The notes under the pieces are model-generated. The model worked only from the letters and a program-made list of their open reading frames with translations. It did not search any database and had not been told where the DNA came from. The position numbers were made by a program, and so were the translations under genes. From contig SEHC01000013.1 of assembly GCA_004173415.1 (NCBI GenBank), positions 1 to 14,306 on the forward strand: a DNA stretch of 14,306 nt, in the 5' to 3' direction. Source of the DNA: Lysobacteraceae bacterium (GTDB lineage: Bacteria; Pseudomonadota; Gammaproteobacteria; Xanthomonadales; Xanthomonadaceae). Positions 1-4,760 of this stretch are shown here, piece by piece (position 1 is the stretch's first letter; each line of letters begins with the position of its first letter).

Positions 1-290
1 TTGCCGATGATCGGCGCCATGTGGTGCTCGCAGTGGCTTTCGTACTCGATGTCGCGCAGCACGATCAGCTCGTCGTAGCCGGCCACTTCCTTGAAGGTCC
101 GCGCCATGTACTCGCGCGGGTCGTCCTGGTAGCCGCTGAACCAGTCGCCATAGGCATCGACCACCCGCCTGGGGGTGTCGAGCAGGCCTTCGCGGGCGGG
201 GTCTTCGCCAGCCCAGGCCAGCAGCGTGCGCACGGCCGCCTCGGCCTGGTCGCGGTCGATGCCATTGCGTTTCCGGTCGGGATCGGCCAT
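1..290 (-). CDS. folE: GTP cyclohydrolase I (FolE), N-terminal part, cut by the window edge
   Basis: GTP cyclohydrolase I converts GTP to 7,8-dihydroneopterin triphosphate, the first step of tetrahydrofolate and pterin synthesis, in the cytoplasm. The 96 complete codons visible read MADPDRKRNGIDRDQ..., then a GLLDTPRRVVDAYGDWFSGY stretch typical of the family, and end in CEHHMAPIIG. C87, H89 and H90 match the conserved CEHH zinc-site motif, where the Cys and the second His are known zinc ligands. The remaining half, including the second zinc cysteine, lies beyond base 1. The ATG at 290 is supported by an AGGAG box 7 nt upstream. The gene lies 186 bp downstream of the MerR-type regulator on the same strand, so the two could share a transcript, although a GC-rich inverted repeat lies between them. 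Family assignment is very secure. Whether this is the housekeeping folE or a second, stress- or light-linked copy cannot be told here. Confidence 0.95.
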   Translation of the reverse strand, partial: MADPDRKRNGIDRDQAEAAVRTLLAWAGEDPAREGLLDTPRRVVDAYGDWFSGYQDDPREYMARTFKEVAGYDELIVLRDIEYESHCEHHMAPIIG

Positions 291-297
291 GGCCGCA

Positions 298-302
298 CTC
301 CT
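298..302 (-). promoter_or_regulatory. Shine-Dalgarno of folE
   Basis: The minus strand reads AGGAG with a 7-nt spacer to the ATG at 290. It fixes the folE start, since no other in-frame start nearby has such a box. Confidence 0.8.
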
Positions 303-380
303 GCTTCAGGGGATGCGCATGGTACCGCCTCCGCTGCCGGGCCGGCCGGCTGCGGTGAACAGGGCTGTGGGCCACGCCGC

Positions 381-422
381 GTCCTGCGCGCACGCCTCGG
401 CAGTACGCGCTGCGCGCAGGAC
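381..422. repeat. 12-bp perfect inverted repeat between regulator gene and folE
   Basis: GTCCTGCGCGCA (381-392) is the exact reverse complement of TGCGCGCAGGAC (411-422), separated by 18 nt. It lies in the 186-bp gap downstream of the regulator stop and upstream of folE. No T-tract follows on either strand, so it is not a standard rho-independent terminator. It could be an attenuating hairpin, a protein site, or a chance palindrome in GC-rich DNA. Nothing else is evident in this gap apart from the folE ribosome site. Confidence 0.6.
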
Positions 423-476
423 CGCGGCTATTCGAGGGCGCGGCGATGCGGCCGCTTCGCCACGGCGCACGACCTG

Positions 477-1376
477 CTAGCGCGCGCTGCCCGAGCGCAA
501 CGGCAGGCGCTGGATCTTGCGGGCCAGGACCTCCGGATCGGTCACCGCCTGGATCCGTTCGATGCGCAGCGCTTCGGCCAGGTAGCGTGCGTTGGCGCCG
601 CCGATCCAGACCGGCACCTGCTGGGCCAGCGCCTGGTCCAGGCTGCGCAACTCGGCCAGCGCAGCCGGTGCCTGGCCCGGATCGGTCGAGCTGATCGCCA
701 CCGCCGCCACCTGCAGCCGCCCGGCGACCCGGGCCAGCTCGAGCGCCGGCAGGTCGGTGCCCAGGTACAGCACCGGGGCGCCGGCCTCGTGCGCATGCAG
801 GGCGGCGGCCAGCAACCCCAGTTCGTGCGGTTCACCCGGCAAGGTGGCGAACAGGATCCGCGGCGGGCGCTCGCGTGGATGCTGGTTGAGCACCGACAGC
901 AGCCGCGCCCGCAGCAGGCTGCTGACCAGCCGCTCCTGGGCGATGGCCAGGCGTCCGTCCGCCCAGCGCACACCGATCTCGCGAAGCAGGGGCGTGACCA
1001 CGCGGGTCAGCAGGACCGACATCGGCAGGGTAGCGATGGCCACGGCCAGCTCGCGGTCGAACAGGTCGACGCGGTAATCGGCGATGGCGTCGAGCATCCG
1101 CCCGGGGACGACCTCGACCTCGCCATATGCGGCCTGTCGACTGTCGGAGAGCATCCGTTCCAGGTCCGGATCCTGCAGGCCTGCCAGGTCGCGGATGGGA
1201 TGGCCCCGATCGGTCAGCCGGTGCAGGCGCGCCAGCCGCTCGACCATCGCGGCGTCGTACAGGCGTCGACCCTTTTCGTCGCGATGCGGCACCACCGCCG
1301 CATGCCGGCGCTCCCAGGCACGCAGCGTCTCGGGGGTCAATCCACTGAGCTCGGCGGCGGCCTTGACTGGATACAT
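477..1376 (-). CDS. MerR-family regulator with cobalamin-binding-like domain (CarH/LitR type)
   Basis: This is a 299-residue protein. Residues 1-70 form a MerR winged helix: MYPVKAAAELSGLTPETLR, then AWERRH, and a GRRLYDAAMVERLARLHRL segment. Residues 90-170 look like the helical bundle that caps cobalamin in CarH. Residues 172-290 look like a Rossmann-type B12-binding domain. The base-on cobalamin signature ExHxxG is present as E182-P-H184-E-L-G187. The companion motif of B12 photoreceptors, Wx9EH, is present as W138...E148 but followed by R149 instead of His. In characterised CarH proteins adenosylcobalamin holds a DNA-binding tetramer that light breaks up, releasing repression. Whether this protein binds B12 or senses light is inference. 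The start at 1376 was chosen because it begins exactly at the MerR domain; the frame stays open upstream only because of GC bias. No Shine-Dalgarno is visible before it. It is transcribed divergently from the fasciclin gene across the TGTACA array. Confidence 0.88.
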   Translation of the reverse strand: MYPVKAAAELSGLTPETLRAWERRHAAVVPHRDEKGRRLYDAAMVERLARLHRLTDRGHPIRDLAGLQDPDLERMLSDSRQAAYGEVEVVPGRMLDAIADYRVDLFDRELAVAIATLPMSVLLTRVVTPLLREIGVRWADGRLAIAQERLVSSLLRARLLSVLNQHPRERPPRILFATLPGEPHELGLLAAALHAHEAGAPVLYLGTDLPALELARVAGRLQVAAVAISSTDPGQAPAALAELRSLDQALAQQVPVWIGGANARYLAEALRIERIQAVTDPEVLARKIQRLPLRSGSAR

Positions 1377-1385
1377 GGAGCGCAA

Positions 1386-1435
1386 TGTACAACAAATGTA
1401 CAGGTCTTGATTGTACAGGCCACTAACGCGGTACC
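1386..1435. promoter_or_regulatory. TGTACA operator array in the divergent promoter region
   Basis: Three perfect TGTACA hexamers lie at 1386-1391, 1397-1402 and 1412-1417. A fourth site with the same GTAC core (GGTACC) lies at 1430-1435. Starts are 11, 15 and 18 bp apart, so the first two sit one helical turn apart. TGTACA-type boxes are what I recall as targets of LitR/CarH-family regulators, including TGTACA-N12-TGTACA in Pseudomonas; the third and fourth sites here are separated by exactly 12 nt. Position between the regulator gene and the fasciclin gene suggests autoregulation and control of both sides. Each hexamer is itself palindromic, so strand is undefined. Confidence 0.75.
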
Positions 1436-1440
1436 GCCAA
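1410..1440 (-). promoter_or_regulatory. Candidate promoter of the MerR-type regulator gene
   Basis: On the minus strand TTGGCG (1440-1435) is followed after 19 nt by TACAAT (1415-1410), a five-of-six match to the -10 consensus. The -10 overlaps the third TGTACA box, so a bound regulator would block it. The spacer is longer than ideal and the -35 match is weak, so this is tentative. An alternative -10, TACATT (1389-1384), ends 7 nt before the ATG and would give a leaderless message, but it lacks a recognisable -35. Confidence 0.35.
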
Positions 1441-1472
1441 GACTGAGCGCCCATCCCCAACGGACCACCGCC

Positions 1473-2015
1473 ATGACCCGTACCACCGTTTCCCGTACTG
1501 TTTCGCTGCGCACCCTGGCCGCCGCCCTGGCCCTGGGCCTGGCCAGCCCGCTGGCCTTCGCCGGGCAACCGGCCGCTTCCGCTGCCGCGGCACCGCGCGC
1601 CCAGGCCGACATTGTCGATACCGCCGTGGCCGCCGGCCAGTTCAATACCCTGGCCGCAGCGCTGAAGGCCGCCGGACTGGTCGACACGCTCAAGGGCAAG
1701 GGCCCGTTCACCGTGTTCGCGCCGACCGACGCCGCCTTCGCCGCGCTGCCGGCCGGCACCGTCGAGGACCTGCTCAAGCCGGCCAACAAGGCCAAGCTGG
1801 TGTCGATCCTCACCTACCACGTGGTCCCGGGCCGGAATCCGGCGGCCAAGGTGGTGGGCCTGGACAAGGTCGCCACCGTGCAGGGCGACTCAGTGGACAT
1901 CCGCGCCAGCGGTGGCGCGGTGATGATCGATGGCGCCAAGGTGGTGAAGGCCGACATCGCAGCCAGCAACGGCGTCATCCACGTGATCGACAAGGTCCTG
2001 ATGCCGGGCAACTGA
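1473..2015 (+). CDS. Exported single FAS1 (fasciclin) domain protein
   Basis: The protein is 180 residues long. It begins with a clear Sec signal peptide: basic MTRTTVSRTVSLR, a hydrophobic core of Ala and Leu, and an AFA cleavage site after residue 30. An Ala-rich linker leads to one FAS1 domain (about residues 44-178). The domain shows both family signatures: FTVFAPTDAAF near 79-89, and NGVIHVIDKVLMP near 166-178, with LTYHVVPG at 113-120 between them. FAS1 domains mediate adhesion or protein contacts at the cell surface; bacterial single-domain forms are secreted or periplasmic and their precise roles are mostly unknown. The reading frame stays open far upstream, but the signal peptide fixes the start at 1473. 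Only a weak GGA-type ribosome site precedes it. It is followed after 35 nt by the DUF378 gene, probably co-transcribed, and is divergent from the MerR-type regulator. Confidence 0.92.
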   Translation: MTRTTVSRTVSLRTLAAALALGLASPLAFAGQPAASAAAAPRAQADIVDTAVAAGQFNTLAAALKAAGLVDTLKGKGPFTVFAPTDAAFAALPAGTVEDLLKPANKAKLVSILTYHVVPGRNPAAKVVGLDKVATVQGDSVDIRASGGAVMIDGAKVVKADIAASNGVIHVIDKVLMPGN

Positions 2016-2037
2016 GCCCTACTTCCCTCGCCCTCGA

Positions 2038-2043
2038 TTGGAG
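2038..2043 (+). promoter_or_regulatory. Shine-Dalgarno of the DUF378 gene
   Basis: TTGGAG, with GGAG at 2040-2043, lies 7 nt before the ATG at 2051. It supports this short frame over the overlapping longer frames. Confidence 0.7.
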
Positions 2044-2050
2044 TCACAGC

Positions 2051-2278
2051 ATGAAAGCACTCAACCTCCTCACCCTGGTCCTGGTGATCGTCGGTGGCCT
2101 CAACTGGGGCCTGGTCGGCGCGGCCCAGTTCGACCTGGTGGCCACCCTGTTCGGCGGCCAGCAGGCCGCGCTCGCCCGCGTGGTCTACGTGCTGGTCGGC
2201 CTGTCCGCCGTCTGGCAGCTCATCGGGCTGCTGCGCGGAACCAGCGGCAGCCACGCGCACGTCCCGACCCATCGCTGA
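2051..2278 (+). CDS. DUF378-family small inner-membrane protein
   Basis: This 75-residue protein has two predicted membrane helices: about residues 4-24, containing the family signature GGLNWGLVG, and about 41-61 (ALARVVYVLVGLSAVWQLIG). They are joined by a short loop with FDLVATLFGG. The C-terminal tail is short and carries several histidines. The spacing, the NWGL motif and the size (family members are usually 60-90 residues) make the DUF378 assignment firm. The function is unknown; relatives are often seen near stress or envelope genes. It follows the fasciclin gene by 35 nt and is closed by a strong terminator, so the two form a short operon. Confidence 0.9.
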   Translation: MKALNLLTLVLVIVGGLNWGLVGAAQFDLVATLFGGQQAALARVVYVLVGLSAVWQLIGLLRGTSGSHAHVPTHR

Positions 2279-2310
2279 TTACGGCCCAGGCTCCTGCCTG
2301 GCCTGGCCGG

Positions 2311-2342
2311 CCCGGTCCTGCACCCGCAGGGCCGGGTTTTTT
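2311..2342 (+). terminator. Rho-independent terminator of the fasciclin-DUF378 operon
   Basis: An 11-bp stem pairs CCCGGTCCTGC (2311-2321) with GCAGGGCCGGG (2326-2336) with a single T-G wobble. It encloses the tetraloop ACCC and is followed directly by six T (2337-2342). It starts 33 nt after the DUF378 stop and separates this operon from the convergent minus-strand genes. Confidence 0.95.
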
Positions 2343-2379
2343 CGTGGTGGCGCGCGTTCGCTGCGCGGCGCGACCGTAA

Positions 2380-2604
2380 TTACCCCAGCCTTGCGGCGTA
2401 GTCGTCGCGCACGTGCTGGTTGATGAAGGTGTTGAGGCCTGCTCCCGCATCGGCCAGGCGCTGCATTTCCAGCACCGCCGGCGCCCCGGGATGGCGGTCG
2501 TCATAGCGGTAGGTGCCGCCGTGGTGGAAGCGCACGATGATCCAGCCCGGCCCGCATTCATAGGCCGCCACCCCGGAATCATCCCCCGCCCGGTATCGCT
2601 TCAT
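2380..2604 (-). CDS. Small KTSC-like hypothetical protein
   Basis: This 74-residue soluble protein starts MKRYRAGDDSGVAAYECGPG, continues WIIVRFHHGGTYRYDD, and ends with ADAGAGLNTFINQHVRDDYA. The pattern of a Ser/Gly-rich start, a beta strand with an aromatic (WIIVRF), a GG turn and YRY, then a helix ending in LNTFIN is that of a widespread family of small uncharacterised proteins related to KTSC domains. Function is unknown. The ATG at 2604 is chosen because homology of this type begins there. The frame is also open upstream through the degenerate RecD tail, with a GTG at 2709 as alternative start giving 109 residues. The ribosome site is only modest (AGGCAAGGTG directly before ATG). It lies convergent to the DUF378 operon and downstream of recD. 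Confidence 0.7.
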   Translation of the reverse strand: MKRYRAGDDSGVAAYECGPGWIIVRFHHGGTYRYDDRHPGAPAVLEMQRLADAGAGLNTFINQHVRDDYAARLG

Positions 2605-2640
2605 CACCTTGCCTGCCCTGTCCAGATCCACTACGGCGCT

Positions 2641-2766
2641 TTCCTGTCCCAGCCTCCGGCCCGGCCCCGGCCGGCGGCCCGCATGCCGCGCCAGCGCGTC
2701 GCCGATCACCCCTTCGCTGCCGGCCAGATGCAGTGCGCGGCGCGCGCGGGTGATGCCGATGAACTG
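2641..2766 (-). pseudogene. Degenerate copy of the RecD C-terminus
   Basis: Between recD and the small KTSC-like gene, the minus strand reads QFIGITRARRALHLAGSE, then GVIGDALARHAGRR, then RRLGQE. The intact recD end reads LYTGLTRARSGLDLAGSA, then EVINAALARHAARI, then WRLGGE. Aligned without gaps, 25 of 41 residues are identical, and the DNA aligns codon for codon. The stretch covers superfamily 1 helicase motif VI (GxTRAR) and the tail after it, without any of the upstream helicase. It is therefore a fragment of a recD duplication or of a lost second RecD/UvrD-like gene. It remains in frame with the small gene at 2380-2604 and contains no stop. Confidence 0.75.
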
Positions 2767-2828
2767 CCTGCGATGAGCGGGGCCGATAAACGGGGTCAGG
2801 TACCACTTCCTGCACCGGTCTTCCTCTC

Positions 2829-4760
2829 TCAGAACAACCCACCTTGCTGCGGCTCGCTTGCCGACTCAGCCCCAGTCCATTCGGATGGCCGCTCCTCGCG
2901 CTCGCCACCCAACCGCCACCCCAATCCAGAAATCCGCGCCGCGTGCCGTGCCAGTGCGGCGTTGATGACCTCGGCACTGCCGGCCAGGTCCAGCCCGCTC
3001 CTGGCGCGGGTCAGGCCGGTGTAGAGCAGTTCGCGCGACACTACCCGGCTGTCGTGGCGCGGCAGCTGCAGCCACACCTGTTCGAACTCCGAACCCTGCG
3101 CCTTGTGCACGGTCATGGCGAAGGCGCTTTCGTGCGCGGGCAATGCCGCCGGATGGAAGGCGCGCACTTCTCCGGCTTCATCGCCCGGGAACCAGGCCAG
3201 GACCGGGCCGTGGCCGTCGCGCCCGCCTTCGCTTCGCAGGCAGACGCCGACATCACCATTGAACAGGCGGTGGCGATAGCTGTTCTCGGTGACCAGCAGC
3301 AGGCGGCCGTGGAAGTAACCGGGCGCGCCGCGTTTGCCGCCCCCCAGCAGTTCCTCGATGCGTGCGTTGAGTCCGCGCGCGCCCTGCGGACCTTCGCGCA
3401 GCGCGGTCAGCAGGCGGAAGCGTCCGGCCAGTGCCAGTGCGGCCGCCGGACTGTCGGCGCAGGCCAAGGCGCGGAAGTGGCCGAGCAGGCGGTCGCGCGC
3501 CGGGCGGTCGAGCGGATCGAACACGTCCTCTGAAAAATCCACGCCCTCGAGGGTGCCGCCGCGCAGCAGCTGCAACGCATGCGCCGCGTCGCCGCTGCGC
3601 ACCGCGTCGGCCAGCGGTGCCAGTGCGAATCCTTGCACCTGGCGGTAGCCACGGCGCAGATGTACGCGACGACCCGGCGCGGGCGAGGCTTCGGCGACCG
3701 CATCCGCAGGCAGATCGCCCAGCAGCGGTGCCAACGCCTGCGCGTCGTCGGCAGACACGCTGTCGCCCGCGCCGGCCGCAGCGAGGATCGCGGCCAGCAC
3801 GTCGCCGGCTTCCACCGACGGCAGCTGGTCGGCATCGCCCAGCAGCAGCAGGCGCGCGCCGGCGCCCACGGCATCGACCAGCTTGGCCATCAATGGCAGG
3901 TCGACCATCGAGGCCTCGTCGACCACGACCAGGTCGAACGGCAACGGGTTGTCGGCGTGATGGCGGAAGCGGGTGCTGTCGGGAATGGTGCCCAGCAGCC
4001 GGTGCACGGTGCTGGCACTTGCCGGCAGCGCTTCGAGCAGCGCCTTGTCCACCGCTTCCAGTGGCGCAATCGCGGCCACGGCGCGGCGCAGGCTTTCGGC
4101 CATGCGTTCGGCGGCGCGGCCGGTGGGCGCGGCCAGGGCGATGCGCGGTGGCGGCTGCCCGAGCGCGCGGGCCTGCGCGGCCAGCAGCACCAGCAGGCGG
4201 GTGATGGTGGTGGTCTTGCCGGTGCCGGGGCCGCCGGTGACCAGCATCAAGGGATGGCGCAGGGCCACGGCGGCTGCGCGTGCCTGGCGGTCATCGCCGT
4301 CGCGCGCCCGCGGAAACAGCGCATGGAACAGCGGTGCCAACGTGGCCGGATCGGCCGCGGCAGGCGTGGCCTCGGCAATCCGGCGCAGGCCCGCGGCCAG
4401 CTGGCGTTCGTATTCGCGGTAACGGCGCAGGTAGAGCAGCCCGTGTTCGTAGACCAGCGGCGCGTCGGTGGCGGCCACCTCAAGACCCTCCTCCGGACAG
4501 CTGACGTAGCGGCTGGCCCGCAGCGCGGCGATCCACTCGCCCGGCGCCGGCCACGGCAGCGGCTGCGCCAGGTCCAGCAGTCGCTGTGGCCGGGTCGGGT
4601 CGAAACCGGCATGGCCGTGGGTCACCGCCAGCGACGCCAGCGCGGCGCCGGTCAGCACCGCATCGGGCGTGGTCGGATCCAACCGCCGCAGGGTCTGCGC
4701 CAGCGCGTGATCGACCGCGCGCAGGGCGCCAGCGGCATGCAGCGTATCGAGCAGGCTCAT
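2829..4760 (-). CDS. recD: RecBCD exonuclease V, alpha subunit (5'-3' helicase RecD)
   Basis: RecD is the fast 5'-to-3' helicase motor of RecBCD, which processes double-strand ends for recombination and degrades foreign linear DNA. The protein has 643 residues, against 608 in E. coli. Visible motifs: Walker A GGPGTGKT with K182; Walker B VVDEASM with D281-E282; motif III GDADQLPSVEAG near 328; motif V TVHKAQGSEFEQV with K553; motif VI YTGLTRAR near 588. The N-terminal 160 residues form the RecB-contacting domain. Beyond motif VI lies a hydrophilic tail ending QQGGLF. The start at 4760 overlaps the recB stop in an ATGA and has GGAGG 6 nt upstream; the frame open further upstream is only antisense-free GC sequence within recB. 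It is the last gene of recC-recB-recD. A decayed copy of its 3' end follows 63 bp after the stop. Confidence 0.96.
   Translation of the reverse strand: MSLLDTLHAAGALRAVDHALAQTLRRLDPTTPDAVLTGAALASLAVTHGHAGFDPTRPQRLLDLAQPLPWPAPGEWIAALRASRYVSCPEEGLEVAATDAPLVYEHGLLYLRRYREYERQLAAGLRRIAEATPAAADPATLAPLFHALFPRARDGDDRQARAAAVALRHPLMLVTGGPGTGKTTTITRLLVLLAAQARALGQPPPRIALAAPTGRAAERMAESLRRAVAAIAPLEAVDKALLEALPASASTVHRLLGTIPDSTRFRHHADNPLPFDLVVVDEASMVDLPLMAKLVDAVGAGARLLLLGDADQLPSVEAGDVLAAILAAAGAGDSVSADDAQALAPLLGDLPADAVAEASPAPGRRVHLRRGYRQVQGFALAPLADAVRSGDAAHALQLLRGGTLEGVDFSEDVFDPLDRPARDRLLGHFRALACADSPAAALALAGRFRLLTALREGPQGARGLNARIEELLGGGKRGAPGYFHGRLLLVTENSYRHRLFNGDVGVCLRSEGGRDGHGPVLAWFPGDEAGEVRAFHPAALPAHESAFAMTVHKAQGSEFEQVWLQLPRHDSRVVSRELLYTGLTRARSGLDLAGSAEVINAALARHAARISGLGWRLGGEREERPSEWTGAESASEPQQGGLF

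Noticed and set aside
21..1472. Open plus-strand frame running into the fasciclin gene
   Set aside because: It is antisense to folE and the MerR gene with a low-complexity translation; the signal peptide at 1473 marks the real N-terminus.
1377..1820. Upstream in-frame extension of the MerR regulator
   Set aside because: It would run over the TGTACA array and antisense to the fasciclin gene; the MerR helix-turn-helix starts exactly at the Met at 1376.
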